From NCBI RefSeq assembly GCF_003449015.1, contig NZ_QRGD01000008.1:1-64000 (forward strand): a stretch of DNA of 64,000 nucleotides. Direction: 5' to 3'. Of the stretch, positions 44,228 to 53,463 are shown in pieces. Numbering within the stretch: the first letter of the stretch is position 1; each line of letters starts with the position of its first letter. The notes under the pieces are model-generated. The model had not been told where the DNA came from. It worked only from the letters and a program-made list of their open reading frames with translations, and did no database searches. The stretch comes from Aureibaculum luteum. Lineage in GTDB: Bacteria; Bacteroidota; Bacteroidia; Flavobacteriales; Flavobacteriaceae. The position numbers were made by a program, and so were the translations under genes.

Positions 44228-45948
44228 TAATTTAATTTCATCTCTTTGATGATTCTATCAATTTTCTGAGTGAGTAATTTGTCAACAATAGTAGCATCTT
44301 CAGTTTTTTCTAAAGGAAGATTAACACTAAAATAGAATTTAATTTTAGGTTCAGTTCCACTAGGTCTTGCAGCTACTTTTGTACCATCTTTAGTTTGGTA
44401 AATTAACACATTAGATTTTGGCAAATCTATAGCTGTTTTTTCACCAGTTAATAAATTTGTACAAATAGAAGATTCATAATCAAATAAAAATTCTACTGGC
44501 GATCCATCTATATTTTTCAAAGGACTATTTCGCATATCCACCATCATTTGGCTTATTTGTTGAGCCCCATCCATTCCCTTTTTTGTTAATGAAATTAAAG
44601 ACTCTTTGTAATACCCATGTTTAGAATACAAGTTCAACAATTCTTTATAGATTGTTGAATTGTTATTTTTTGCATGAGCAGCAATTTCACATGCTAGTAG
44701 CGTGGCAGTTACAGCATCTTTATCACGAATAAAATCGCCTACCATATATCCGAAACTTTCTTCACCACCACCAATAAATTCCTGTTCGCCTTCTGCTTCT
44801 CTTATTAAATCTGCAATCCATTTAAATCCTGTCAAGCAAACTTTAGTGACAACATTATAACTTTGTGCGATTTTTTCAATCAAATTAGTAGAAACTATGG
44901 TAGTAGCAACAAATTGGTTTCCGTTTAATCGACCATCTTCATGCCATTGCTTAATTAAATAGTCAGTCATTACTGCCATGGTTTGATTTCCATTAAGTAA
45001 CACTAATTTATTATCTAAATCTCTAACGGCAATACCTAATCTATCAGAATCAGGGTCAGTACCTATTACAATATCAGCACCAATTTTTTCGGCTAAATCA
45101 GTTGCCATTTTTAAGGCAGCTGGTTCTTCTGGATTTGGAGAAGTGACAGTAGGGAAATCGCCATCTGGTTTCTCTTGTTCCTTAACAATATGTACATCTT
45201 TAAAGCCGGCCATTTTCAACACTTTAGGAACTGACATTATAGAAGTTCCATGTAATGAAGTAAAGACAATTTTTAATTTATTTCTATTTGGAGTGTTAAA
45301 AGTACCATTCGCAACAGACGCTTTATTAAATACGTCATCAACTTCTTTACCAATTATATTTAATAAATTTTCATTGGCTTTAAAGTTAATTTTATCAAAA
45401 TTTACTGAGCTTACTTCGTCAATTATTTTTTTATCGTGTGGTGGCACGATTTGTCCACCATCGTTCCAATATACTTTATACCCATTATATTCTGGAGGAT
45501 TGTGTGAAGCTGTTAAAACGATGCCCGCATCGCAACCTAAATGTCTAACTGCAAAAGAAAGTTCTGGAGTTGTTCTTAAGTCCTCGAACAATAAGGCTCT
45601 AATATTATTAGCTGTAAGTACATCAGCTACTATTTTTGCTAATGATTTACTATTATGACGACAATCAAAAGCTATGGCAACTTTTAGTTCTTTATCAGGA
45701 AAGGTTTGACGTAAATAATTTGCCAAGCCTTGTGTAGCTCTACCCAACGTATATTGATTGATACGATTAGTACCTACACCCATGATACCACGCATACCAC
45801 CGGTACCAAATTCCATATCTTTATAGAAACTTTCAGTTAAGTTTTCATCATTATTATCAATTAATTTCTGTACTTTTTCTTGGGTAGTGGCATCAAAAGG
45901 TGCAACTAACCATTGTTTGGCTTTTTCTAGAATTTGTTGAGTGCTCAT
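44227..45948 (-). CDS. Phosphohexomutase (phosphoglucomutase/phosphomannomutase family)
   Basis: This protein of about 573 residues interconverts hexose 1- and 6-phosphates through a phosphoserine. FGTGGMRGIMGVGTNRINQY opens domain 1, VLTASHNPPEYNGYKVYW holds the catalytic Ser, IVIGTDPDSDRLGIAVRD is the metal loop, GFKWIADLIREAEGEQEFIG then GGEESFGYMVGDFIRDKDAV the sugar-binding loop, and AARPSGTEPKIKFYFSV the phosphate-binding loop. Long PGM2-like type. I start it at ATG 45948 (MSTQQILEKAKQW) because the frame's extension to 46029 is an atypical hydrophobic prefix. A TATATTTG box lies on the minus strand at 45965-45972. It should feed nucleotide-sugar or glycogen synthesis. Confidence 0.93.
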   Translation of the reverse strand: MSTQQILEKAKQWLVAPFDATTQEKVQKLIDNNDENLTESFYKDMEFGTGGMRGIMGVGTNRINQYTLGRATQGLANYLRQTFPDKELKVAIAFDCRHNSKSLAKIVADVLTANNIRALLFEDLRTTPELSFAVRHLGCDAGIVLTASHNPPEYNGYKVYWNDGGQIVPPHDKKIIDEVSSVNFDKINFKANENLLNIIGKEVDDVFNKASVANGTFNTPNRNKLKIVFTSLHGTSIMSVPKVLKMAGFKDVHIVKEQEKPDGDFPTVTSPNPEEPAALKMATDLAEKIGADIVIGTDPDSDRLGIAVRDLDNKLVLLNGNQTMAVMTDYLIKQWHEDGRLNGNQFVATTIVSTNLIEKIAQSYNVVTKVCLTGFKWIADLIREAEGEQEFIGGGEESFGYMVGDFIRDKDAVTATLLACEIAAHAKNNNSTIYKELLNLYSKHGYYKESLISLTKKGMDGAQQISQMMVDMRNSPLKNIDGSPVEFLFDYESSICTNLLTGEKTAIDLPKSNVLIYQTKDGTKVAARPSGTEPKIKFYFSVNLPLEKTEDATIVDKLLTQKIDRIIKEMKLN

Positions 45949-46087
45949 AAGGTATAATTTTAAACAAATATAAGGATTAATTGAAAGAATTAAATGGTAA
46001 AAAATAAGATTCAAATAGTAACAATACAATAATGCGACACAAGAAGTTTTTATAATAACTAACGTAACATAAAAAATAGAATCATTT

Positions 46088-47029
46088 TTAAACTACTTCG
46101 CTAATTTTATAACGCTCATCATTCCGTTTAGAACGAAGTATAAGCTCACCTAAAAATCCTGCTAAGAATAATTGTGTACCAATAATCATAGCAACAATGG
46201 AAGCATAAAATTGAGGTCGTTCTGTAAGTAATCTGCCTGAAGTATTGAAAAACATTTTGTCTATACCTAAAAATAATGCAAAACAGAATCCGATAAAAAA
46301 CATAAAACTACCCAATAAACCAAACAAATGCATAGGGCGTTTTGCAAACTTGGACAAAAACCAAATGGTAATTAAATCTAAAAATCCGTTAACGAATCTG
46401 TCCATTCCGAATTTTGTAGTTCCATATTTTCTGGCTTGATGCTGTACTACTTTTTCATCAATTTTAGTAAAACCTTCATTTTTTGCCAAAACAGGAATGT
46501 ATCGGTGCATTTCGCCATAAACATCAACACTTTTAATGACGATGTTTTTATAAGCTTTAAGTCCACAATTAAAGTCATGAAGTTTTAGACCTGATGTTTT
46601 TCTTGCGGCTGCATTAAACAGTTTTGAAGGTATATTTTTTCTAATTTTAGAATCGTAGCGTTTCTTTTTCCAACCAGAAACGAGATCCAATTTGTTTTCA
46701 GTAATCAGTTCGAAAAGTTCTGGAATCTCATCAGGACTGTCTTGTAAATCCGCATCCATAGTAATAACTACGTCACCTTTTGCTATTTTAAATCCAGCAT
46801 TTAAAGCTTGAGATTTACCATAGTTTTTTTGAAAACGAATTCCTTTGACAGCGGAGTCCTTTTTTGATAAAGCTTCGATAACTTGCCAAGAATTATCTGT
46901 GCTACCATCATCAATAAAGATAATTTCGTAACTAAACTGATGGGCTTGCATAACTTTTGCAATCCAAACATATAATTCGCTTAATGACTCGTCTTCGTTA
47001 AGTAGTGGGATAACTACTGAAATGTTCAT
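46088..47029 (-). CDS. Family 2 glycosyltransferase with two C-terminal membrane helices
   Basis: This 313-residue enzyme resembles the dolichol/undecaprenyl-phosphate sugar transferases (DPM1/GtrB/ArnC type). NISVVIPLLNEDESLSELYV starts the GT-A domain, IIFIDDGSTDNSW binds UDP/GDP, VVITMDADLQDSPDEIPEL gives the DxD-like metal site, and FNCGLKAYKNIVIKSVDVYG is the acceptor region. Two C-terminal helices are at about 235-260 (LFGLLGSFMFFIGFCFALFL) and 275-300 (YASIVAMIIGTQLFLAGFLG). It probably transfers a sugar to a lipid phosphate carrier on the inner membrane. It follows the DUF4199 gene by 14 bp. Confidence 0.92.
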   Translation of the reverse strand: MNISVVIPLLNEDESLSELYVWIAKVMQAHQFSYEIIFIDDGSTDNSWQVIEALSKKDSAVKGIRFQKNYGKSQALNAGFKIAKGDVVITMDADLQDSPDEIPELFELITENKLDLVSGWKKKRYDSKIRKNIPSKLFNAAARKTSGLKLHDFNCGLKAYKNIVIKSVDVYGEMHRYIPVLAKNEGFTKIDEKVVQHQARKYGTTKFGMDRFVNGFLDLITIWFLSKFAKRPMHLFGLLGSFMFFIGFCFALFLGIDKMFFNTSGRLLTERPQFYASIVAMIIGTQLFLAGFLGELILRSKRNDERYKISEVV

Positions 47030-47043
47030 ATTCTATTCGTTGT

Positions 47044-47568
47044 TTAGTATTGATCTTCTTTTTTTTGCATTGCTAATGAAACAATTAAAGACACTACAAA
47101 ACCCAGAAATATGCTGAAAATTAAAATAGAACCTATTGTATAAGCAAAGAAATATTGTCGTGTGTTTTCCCCTATAGTATCTATCATTTCTTCAGCCATA
47201 TTAGGGTTTTCTAAGAATTTTTGTCTTTGTATTTCAATAATATTATCAACAAAATCTGGTTCAATAAATTTTGCGAAAATATAAATATAGATTGCTGAGA
47301 TAATCGCGGAAATTAAGGCAATACCAACACCTACTTTTAGTCCTTGTCCTAAGGATAAAAAACTACCATTTTGTTTCTTATATTCTTTTATTCCTAAAAA
47401 AATCGCAACAACCATTGCAATTAAGGAGATAACATTAATTGACCAATGAGGTTCATAAGCATTACCAAAAGCATAATTAATTACACTTACAATAATTGTA
47501 AAAAAAGCTAATAATAAACCATAGTTCATCATTACACTTTTTCTTTTTGAATTATCTTGATTTTCCAT
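47044..47568 (-). CDS. DUF4199 membrane protein
   Basis: This 174-residue inner-membrane protein has four predicted helices: about 14-34 (YGLLLAFFTIIVSVINYAFG), 41-60 (INVISLIAMVVAIFLGIKEY), 75-97 (LKVGVGIALISAIISAIYIY) and 140-163 (AYTIGSILIFSIFLGFVVSL). KEYKKQNGSFLSLGQGLKVG is the typical DUF4199 segment between helices 2 and 3. This family is common in Bacteroidota and often lies beside a GT2 glycosyltransferase, as here. Function unknown. ATG at 47568. A minus-strand TATATTTG box at 47596-47603 may be its promoter, divergent from the SRP RNA promoter. Confidence 0.88.
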   Translation of the reverse strand: MENQDNSKRKSVMMNYGLLLAFFTIIVSVINYAFGNAYEPHWSINVISLIAMVVAIFLGIKEYKKQNGSFLSLGQGLKVGVGIALISAIISAIYIYIFAKFIEPDFVDNIIEIQRQKFLENPNMAEEMIDTIGENTRQYFFAYTIGSILIFSIFLGFVVSLIVSLAMQKKEDQY

Positions 47569-47658
47569 TGTTTTGAGTTTTTTTGGTTAGTGGAGCAAAT
47601 ATAAATATTTAAGAATTAGTATCTTATTATTTAAAGATTAAAATATTGCAAAAAAAAC

Positions 47659-47688
47659 TTGCAGAGAACTAAATTGATTGTATTTTTG
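47659..47688 (+). promoter_or_regulatory. Promoter of the SRP RNA gene
   Basis: TTG (47659-47661), 19-bp spacer, TATTTTTG (47681-47688), then CC and the first bases of the RNA. This agrees with the Bacteroidota -33/-7 consensus and gives an internal calibration for other promoters in the window. Confidence 0.75.
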
Positions 47689-47689
47689 C

Positions 47690-47796
47690 CGTGGGTAAGT
47701 CCTACACAACCAGCTCCCTTTGAATCCTCCAGGGCAGGAATGCAGCAAAGGTATTAGGTCGTAGCGGTGTGATGTAGGTCGCTTACCCATTTTTTA
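47690..47796 (+). ncRNA. ffs: Signal recognition particle RNA (small bacterial type)
   Basis: The 4.5S-type RNA scaffolds Ffh in co-translational targeting. End arms TGGGTAAG (47692-47699) and CTTACCCA (47782-47789) pair. The domain IV apex with GGCAGGAATGCAGCAAAGG around 47733-47751 carries the GGAA tetraloop and the asymmetric AGCA loop that bind Ffh. A T-run (TTTTTTATTT) follows the closing arm and terminates transcription. It is on the plus strand, upstream of the SDR gene. Confidence 0.93.
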
Positions 47797-47895
47797 TTTA
47801 ACTTATATAGTAGGTTGAATAGCTTCAGAAGAAATCAAATTATCCACAATAGCTTCATTTAATAATTTCTTACATTTACATTTTAAACAAATAGC

Positions 47896-48699
47896 ATGTC
47901 AAAAGTTGTTTTAATTACTGGTGCTTCATCAGGAATTGGTAAAAGTATAGCCGAATATTTACATCAAAAAGGAATGGTTGTTTATGGTACGAGTCGTAAC
48001 CCTAAAGAACCCGTTATAAATGGAGTAAAAATGCTTGCTTTAAATGTACTAGAGGTTGGTACTATTGAAAAAGCAGTTGATACAATTGTAAAAAATGAAG
48101 GCCATTTAGATATATTAATCAATAATGCAGGTATGGGTATTACTGGGCCTATAGAAGATACGCCTACTGATGAGATGCGTGCTGTTTTTAATACGAACCT
48201 TTTTGGACCTATTGATGTGATGAAAGTAGTTTTGCCTCAAATGCGTCAACAAAAATCTGGGTTAATTATCAATATTACTTCAATAGCTGGTTATATGGGC
48301 TTGCCTTTTCGCGGAATTTACTCAGCGAGTAAAGGTGCCTTGGAGGTCATTACCGAAGCTACACGGATGGAGGTTAAAGAATTTGGAATACATATTACAA
48401 ATGTGGCTCCAGGTGATTTTGCTACAAATATTGCGGCAGGTAGATATCATACTCCTGTTTTTGATACTTCTGCATATAAAGAAAAGTATGCTGAAAACTT
48501 AGCGTTATTGGATCAACATGTTGATGGAGGGCTAGACCCTGAAGTGATGGCTCATTCTATTTATAAGATCATACAGCAAAAACAACCAAAAATTCATTAC
48601 AAAGTTGGTGGGTTTATGGAGAAGTTTTCAATAGTTTTAAAACGTATTTTACCAGATTCTTGGTATGAAAAATTACTAATGAACCATTATAAATTATAG
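47896..48699 (+). CDS. Short-chain dehydrogenase/reductase
   Basis: This 267-residue classical SDR has the cofactor loop LITGASSGIGKSIAEYL (T-G-x-x-x-G-x-G), ILINNAGMGITG (N-N-A-G), IINITSIAGYMGLPFRG with the catalytic Ser, and YSASKGALEVITEATRMEVK with the catalytic Tyr and Lys. VYGTSRNPKE after the second strand suggests NADP preference. The C-terminal KVGGFMEKFSIVLKRILPDS looks like a membrane-associated helix, as in retinol-dehydrogenase-like SDRs. The substrate is unknown. It lies 100 bp after the SRP RNA. A TTATCCACA sequence (a perfect DnaA box) is at 47840-47848 in the gap. Confidence 0.9.
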   Translation: MSKVVLITGASSGIGKSIAEYLHQKGMVVYGTSRNPKEPVINGVKMLALNVLEVGTIEKAVDTIVKNEGHLDILINNAGMGITGPIEDTPTDEMRAVFNTNLFGPIDVMKVVLPQMRQQKSGLIINITSIAGYMGLPFRGIYSASKGALEVITEATRMEVKEFGIHITNVAPGDFATNIAAGRYHTPVFDTSAYKEKYAENLALLDQHVDGGLDPEVMAHSIYKIIQQKQPKIHYKVGGFMEKFSIVLKRILPDSWYEKLLMNHYKL

Positions 48700-48894
48700 G
48701 TGTTAGTATTCTTTTAAAGAAATTTTCGGATACTCTATTTCATTTTGGTTTTAATTATTCTTTGACGTACTTATGTTTAATATTTTGAATAATTTATGCT
48801 TTCAGTAATATGTTATTAAGTTAAACGTTATCTTAATAAGCAAAATTTATCACAGGTTTATTTTTGCTTAATTAAACTTAAAGAAGGATAAAGC

Positions 48895-49548
48895 ATGAAG
48901 TTTTTTATAGATACAGCAAACTTAGATCAAATTAAAGAAGCCCAAGAATTAGGTGTTTTAGATGGTGTTACTACCAATCCTACATTAATGGCTAAAGAAG
49001 GAATCACAGGGTACAATAATATTATAAACCATTACAAAGCTATTTGTGAAATTGTAGAAGGAGATGTAAGTGCTGAAGTTATTTCTACAGATTTTGAAGG
49101 AATGGTAAGAGAAGGTGAAGCATTGGCAAAACTACATTCTCAAATTGTAGTAAAAATACCAATGATACGAGAAGGTATTAAGGCGATTAAGTATTTTTCT
49201 GATAAAGGAATAAAAACAAATTGTACATTAGTATTTTCAGCTGGACAAGCTTTATTAGCGGCAAAAGCGGGAGCTACTTATGTATCACCATTTATTGGTC
49301 GTTTAGATGATATTTCAACGGATGGATTAGGTTTAATCCAAGAAATTAGATTAATCTATGATAACTATGGTTTCGATACTCAGATCTTAGCAGCGTCAAT
49401 TAGACATACCATGCATGTTATTGATTGTGCTAAAATTGGTGCAGATGTTATGACAGGTCCAATTAGTGCAATAGATGGATTGTTAAATCATCCGTTAACT
49501 GACATTGGTTTAGCCACATTCTTAGCAGATTATAAAAAAGGTAACTAA
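48895..49548 (+). CDS. fsa: Fructose-6-phosphate aldolase / short transaldolase
   Basis: This 217-residue protein belongs to the short transaldolase/FSA (TalC/MipB) group. [56 protein letters not shown] (Schiff-base Lys in VVKIP), [37 protein letters not shown] and [20 protein letters not shown] are all diagnostic. Members act either as fructose-6-phosphate aldolase or as transaldolase, and sequence length alone does not decide between them. A TATTTTTG box lies at 48859-48866, 28 bp before the ATG, and a strong terminator follows. Apparently monocistronic. Confidence 0.92.
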   Translation: MKFFIDTANLDQIKEAQELGVLDGVTTNPTLMAKEGITGYNNIINHYKAICEIVEGDVSAEVISTDFEGMVREGEALAKLHSQIVVKIPMIREGIKAIKYFSDKGIKTNCTLVFSAGQALLAAKAGATYVSPFIGRLDDISTDGLGLIQEIRLIYDNYGFDTQILAASIRHTMHVIDCAKIGADVMTGPISAIDGLLNHPLTDIGLATFLADYKKGN

Positions 49549-49576
49549 ATAATTATTTAGAAATTGAATGCGTAAT

Positions 49577-49605
49577 AAAAATCCCGCCAATTGGCGGGAT
49601 TTTTA
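49577..49605. terminator. Bidirectional terminator
   Basis: A symmetric palindrome with AAAAATCCCGCCAA arms meeting TTGGCGGGATTTTT, A-run before and T-run after, lies between the convergent fsa and lactonase genes. Confidence 0.9.
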
Positions 49606-49627
49606 TTTTATAATCACTTCAAGGAAA

Positions 49628-50764
49628 TTAAAACAGAATACAAACGGGTGAAGGCACATTAATTTCTTCAAGAAATGTTAGTAATCCCGTTACTTTGTCT
49701 CGTTTAAATGACACTATGTTTTCTGAACGTTGGTTAGCCACTAATAAAAAATTATTATTAGGAGAAAGAGCAAAATTTCTAGGCCAATCACCTTTTACAG
49801 ACTCATATCCAATAGCTGTTAACTCTCCAGATTCTTGATTAATTTCAAAAATGGCGATACTATTATGTCCGCGATTCGAAGCATATAAAAATTTTCCATC
49901 TTTAGAAATATGAATATCTGCACAGAAACTTTTTTCGGAATAACCATCTGGCAAGGTAGAAACTGAAGACTGTACCATGTACTTTCCATTTTCACCTTTC
50001 TTAATCAAAGCAATGGTACTATTCAATTCGTTAATAACATACATCCAATCTTTTTGTGGTTGAAATGCAATATGTCTCGGTCCTGGTTTAGGGTTTACAC
50101 CAATTCTCAACGTTTCTACTATGGTTCCTTTTAATTTATTTTGTACGGTATCTAAAGTGTAAAACCAAAGATCATTTGTTCCCAAATCTGCTGATACAAT
50201 GAGTGAATCATTTATAAAATAGGCAGAATGTGCATGAGGTTCCCACTGTCCTTTTTCTACATGATTATTTGTGTAGTGTTGCTTTTTATCGAGTAAGTCT
50301 GACAAATCACCCTCTTTATTTAATTTAAACAGGCCCAAGTTTCCACTTGAATAGTTGGCCGTTAAAACAAATCCATTCTTATTTACACCTACAAAACAAG
50401 GGTGTGCCCCACCTGAAGATTGTCTACTCATAAACGCTAAACTGTCACCTGTAATTCTATAAGCCTCCACAGTGCCCATACTATCCACAGAATTAATTTC
50501 ATTTACGGCTAATAAGAATTTACCATCTGCAGATTTCGCTAAAAAGGATGGATTTTCCGTTTTTGCTGCCAGTTTTATTTTTTTTATGTTACCACTATTC
50601 GAAAGCGAATAAGAATAAATGCCTTCACTTAAACTATCTGTATAGGTACCTACAAAAAAGGAGATTAGTTTTTCATTTTCTGAAGAAGGTTTTATATCTT
50701 TTTGTGTATTATTTTTACAACCAATAACAGTAGTAATAATCAGCATAAGACTAAGGTATTTCAT
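49628..50764 (-). CDS. Lactonase family protein, 6-phosphogluconolactonase (YbhE/Pgl) fold, lipoprotein
   Basis: This 378-residue protein is a seven-bladed beta-propeller of the YbhE lactonase family: FVGTYTDSLSEGIYSYSLSN, NPSFLAKSADGKFLLAVNEI, HPCFVGVNKNGFVLTANYSS, WEPHAHSAYFINDSLIVSAD, GPRHIAFQPQKDWMYVINEL, DWPRNFALSPNNNFLLVANQ. Cytoplasmic Pgl acts on 6-phosphogluconolactone, but this one starts with a lipoprotein signal (KYLSLMLIITTVIGCKNN), so it should be anchored in the envelope and may act on another lactone or merely bind. ATG at 50764, 1 bp after the stop of the DinB-like gene. Confidence 0.88.
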   Translation of the reverse strand: MKYLSLMLIITTVIGCKNNTQKDIKPSSENEKLISFFVGTYTDSLSEGIYSYSLSNSGNIKKIKLAAKTENPSFLAKSADGKFLLAVNEINSVDSMGTVEAYRITGDSLAFMSRQSSGGAHPCFVGVNKNGFVLTANYSSGNLGLFKLNKEGDLSDLLDKKQHYTNNHVEKGQWEPHAHSAYFINDSLIVSADLGTNDLWFYTLDTVQNKLKGTIVETLRIGVNPKPGPRHIAFQPQKDWMYVINELNSTIALIKKGENGKYMVQSSVSTLPDGYSEKSFCADIHISKDGKFLYASNRGHNSIAIFEINQESGELTAIGYESVKGDWPRNFALSPNNNFLLVANQRSENIVSFKRDKVTGLLTFLEEINVPSPVCILF

Positions 50765-50765
50765 T

Positions 50766-51227
50766 TTAAAGGGCTTTAAGTATATCGTTTATAATTTTTA
50801 TATGATGCGTCGTATGCAACTCTAAAAAACGAATTGTTTTTTTTAAGTGTAATTGTCCGAAAATAGGATGTTCAAAATGACTTTTAGAAGATAGTTTTTC
50901 TATATCAGTTAAGTTTTTATGAACCTCTTTTAGTTGTGATTTTAAGTCTTCTAATTTAATAATTTCAGGAGGGCGAACATGTTTTGGAGCTTTTACTTTA
51001 CCTCTAGGAAAAGAACCTTTTAAAAAGATTATAAATCTCCATTTGTTAAACCTCCATTTGTATTTAGAAGGATCAGAAGCTATTATTACCATGCTAACGT
51101 TATGAATTACTTTTAAGGAATGATCAATATGCCAAGCGATGTTACTCGAAGACACATTGGAAGCTAGCTTATCTGAATGTATAATTGCTTTCTCTAATTC
51201 TGATAATTCAATTTGAAGTATTGACAT
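50766..51227 (-). CDS. DUF1569 / DinB-like protein
   Basis: This 153-residue protein is predicted to form a four-helix DinB-like bundle. The three metal-His positions of such proteins appear as NIAWHIDHSLKVIHNV (His in the second helix) and LELHTTHHIKIINDIL (two His near the end). KVKAPKHVRPPEIIKLEDLK is typical of DUF1569. FGQLHLKKTIRFLELHTTHH matches the fourth-helix region. The reaction is unknown; thiol transfer or metal binding is suggested by the DinB superfamily. It forms a small operon with the lactonase gene downstream and lies 12 bp after the hypothetical gene upstream. Confidence 0.82.
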   Translation of the reverse strand: MSILQIELSELEKAIIHSDKLASNVSSSNIAWHIDHSLKVIHNVSMVIIASDPSKYKWRFNKWRFIIFLKGSFPRGKVKAPKHVRPPEIIKLEDLKSQLKEVHKNLTDIEKLSSKSHFEHPIFGQLHLKKTIRFLELHTTHHIKIINDILKAL

Positions 51228-51239
51228 GGGTTCTCTTTT

Positions 51240-51713
51240 CTAAATAATCTCTTCTAATTCTATATTATAATCGTATTGTAAGTCCTCATGCAATGTACCA
51301 ATTGCTTTTTTTATGAGTATAATTTGCCTGTCAAATATATTTAACAAACTGGTGTTTCTTTCCATTGAAGGATGCATTTCTTTTAGTACTGTACAGAAAT
51401 AAATTAATAATTCTACTTCAGTTTCTTTCTTTTTTGAATAGCGGATGTATTTTTTTACCATTCTCAAAATTTTACGAACACTTTTCTTAATATAAAAGTA
51501 GCTAGCGGTGTTTATTTGATTGAATAATTCAGAAACTTCATCTTTTACACTCTGAATAAAAGCTTCTTCATCTGAGGCTTCAAATAAAAGATAGGTGAGT
51601 AACTCTTTATTTTCTTTTTTAAATTTAGATAATGTTAAGCATAAATTTAAAAGTTCGTCATTAGATTTATACTTTAATTCTTTTTTCAGTACTGTTACTG
51701 TAGCTGTTTTCAT
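51240..51713 (-). CDS. Hypothetical all-helical protein
   Basis: I do not recognise this 157-residue protein. From ATG 51713 it begins MKTATVTVLKKELKYKSNDE. A start at 51743 is possible but adds a short hydrophobic prefix overlapping the terminator region. It appears entirely helical and charged (NQINTASYFYIKKSVRKILR, MVKKYIRYSKKKETEVELLI, HPSMERNTSLLNIFDRQIIL), with no signal peptide or membrane segment, so probably cytoplasmic. It is the first gene of a three-gene run with the DinB-like and lactonase genes. A terminator immediately upstream separates it from the M28 peptidase gene. Confidence 0.7.
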   Translation of the reverse strand: MKTATVTVLKKELKYKSNDELLNLCLTLSKFKKENKELLTYLLFEASDEEAFIQSVKDEVSELFNQINTASYFYIKKSVRKILRMVKKYIRYSKKKETEVELLIYFCTVLKEMHPSMERNTSLLNIFDRQIILIKKAIGTLHEDLQYDYNIELEEII

Positions 51714-51745
51714 AAGATTCAAATTTAAACTAATTTGAAGCATAA

Positions 51746-51775
51746 AAAAAACCTTGCCGTTAGAACAAGGTTTTT
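51746..51775 (-). terminator. Terminator of the M28 peptidase gene
   Basis: AAAAACCTTG (51746-51755) pairs with CAAGGTTTTT (51766-51775), with a 10-nt loop and A/T-runs on both sides. Confidence 0.85.
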
Positions 51776-51790
51776 ATTATTTTATATTTA

Positions 51791-53362
51791 TTATTTTTTC
51801 TCAGTGGGTTTATCAACTACAATACGCTGATCACGATTTGCTAATTCCCAAGCGGTGTGAAAAACTAAACGAGATCTGTTTTCTAATAAATCATATTCTA
51901 TTTTGTCTGGAGTATCTGTATGTTGATGATAATCATCATGGGTTCCATTAAAATAAAAAATTACAGGGATATTATTTTTGGCAAAATTATAATGATCTGA
52001 ACGATAGTAAAATCTATTCGGATCATTTTCATCATTATATGTATAATCCAATTCTACATTGGTATACTTTTTATTTACTTCTTCTGAAATATTATGTAAA
52101 TCACTACTTAATTTATCACTACCAATTAGGTAAACATAATTTCTATCACCTTCTGTTCTTTTTGGGTCAGAACGACCAACCATATCGATATTTAAATCAA
52201 CAACTGTATTTTCAAGAGGAAATATAGGATCAACATCCGCATAATAACGAGAACCTAATAATCCTTTTTCTTCTCCCGTTACATGAAGAAATACAACTGA
52301 TCTTTTAGGAGTTTGTCCATTATCCACAGCTTTTTTAAAAGCTTCTGCAATTTCTAAAATAGCTACCGTACCAGAACCGTCATCGTCAGCACCGTTATAA
52401 ACGTTTCCATCTTTTACACCAACATGGTCTAAATGAGCAGAGATAATAACATATTCATCAGGTTTTTCGGATCCTTTAATATAAGCGACTACATTTTCAG
52501 AATTAAAATCCTCTACATTTGATTTGTAAGTTAAAACAGCTGGAACTTTTACTGTTTTAGATGTTGAATTTGTTGCAATATCACTAACAATAGCCTCAGC
52601 TAATGAAGTATTAATCAACATGAAGTTTATTTCACTATCTTTTTTTTCGGTACTCTTTAGACCCATTCTAGTTCTTCCAGAACCAAATCGTTTAGCAATA
52701 TTTGCATAAGCATCAGGATTGTAATATAAAGCGGCTTTCGCACCTTTCTCTTTAGCAATATCCGTTTTAGAACTAAATTCTTGACGCATGTTAGACCATT
52801 TTCCAGTACTTTCTTCAGTTCCAGAAATAATATAGTTACCGTCTTTATCTTTTGGTTCACCATTTTTGAACAATACTATTTTACCAGTAACATCTATATT
52901 CTTATAATCAGAATATTTTTCATCGTCAATACCGTAACCAACAAATATTACTTCTTCAGCATTAATTGTTCCATTGCTTCCAGAAAATGAAACAAAATCG
53001 TCAACTGATTTATAATCTTTACCATTAATATGTACTGTAACCTCAGGAGAACTTGTACGTTCTAATGGTACTTTTTGAAAATACTCATCATTTGGCAAAG
53101 CTGAAGGTACATTTAATGCGACATAATGTTTCTTTATAAATTCTATTGCTTTTTTCTGACCTGGTTCGCCAGTATCTCTTCCTTCATATTCATCTGATGC
53201 GTAAACATATAGTGCCTCTTTTAATTCTTCGGCCGTAATTGATTTCGCGTAATCTTCAACCGTTAAAGTTGGTTTAGCAGGAGTAGCTGAAGTTGTCTTT
53301 TTGGTACTATTACAGCTTACAAGCACAGCAGCTATTGCTAATAGGGATAAAAGTTTTTTCAT
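51791..53362 (-). CDS. M28 family zinc aminopeptidase, lipoprotein
   Basis: This 523-residue protein has the lipoprotein signal MKKLLSLLAIAAVLVSC. A PA-type insert at about 120-270 (EVIFVGYGIDDEKYSDYKNI, GKIVLFKNGEPKDKDG) precedes the peptidase core. Zinc ligands and catalytic acids are in VIISAHLDHVGVKDG (His), VYNGADDDGSGTVAILEIAE (bridging Asp), LHVTGEEKGLLGSRYYAD (catalytic and ligand Glu), VDLNIDMVGRSDPK (Asp) and the last His in RSDHYNFAKNNIPVIFYF. It should remove amino acids from peptides in the periplasm or at the surface. Monocistronic, with a terminator at 51746-51775. Confidence 0.93.
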   Translation of the reverse strand: MKKLLSLLAIAAVLVSCNSTKKTTSATPAKPTLTVEDYAKSITAEELKEALYVYASDEYEGRDTGEPGQKKAIEFIKKHYVALNVPSALPNDEYFQKVPLERTSSPEVTVHINGKDYKSVDDFVSFSGSNGTINAEEVIFVGYGIDDEKYSDYKNIDVTGKIVLFKNGEPKDKDGNYIISGTEESTGKWSNMRQEFSSKTDIAKEKGAKAALYYNPDAYANIAKRFGSGRTRMGLKSTEKKDSEINFMLINTSLAEAIVSDIATNSTSKTVKVPAVLTYKSNVEDFNSENVVAYIKGSEKPDEYVIISAHLDHVGVKDGNVYNGADDDGSGTVAILEIAEAFKKAVDNGQTPKRSVVFLHVTGEEKGLLGSRYYADVDPIFPLENTVVDLNIDMVGRSDPKRTEGDRNYVYLIGSDKLSSDLHNISEEVNKKYTNVELDYTYNDENDPNRFYYRSDHYNFAKNNIPVIFYFNGTHDDYHQHTDTPDKIEYDLLENRSRLVFHTAWELANRDQRIVVDKPTEKK

Positions 53363-53463
53363 AAAAATAAATTGAGTTAATAGTAGTTGTTGATTATTAG
53401 AAATTTCAATTTACGATATTACGAAAAAAAAATGATATTATTTTTTAGGTATAAAATAGCTAT

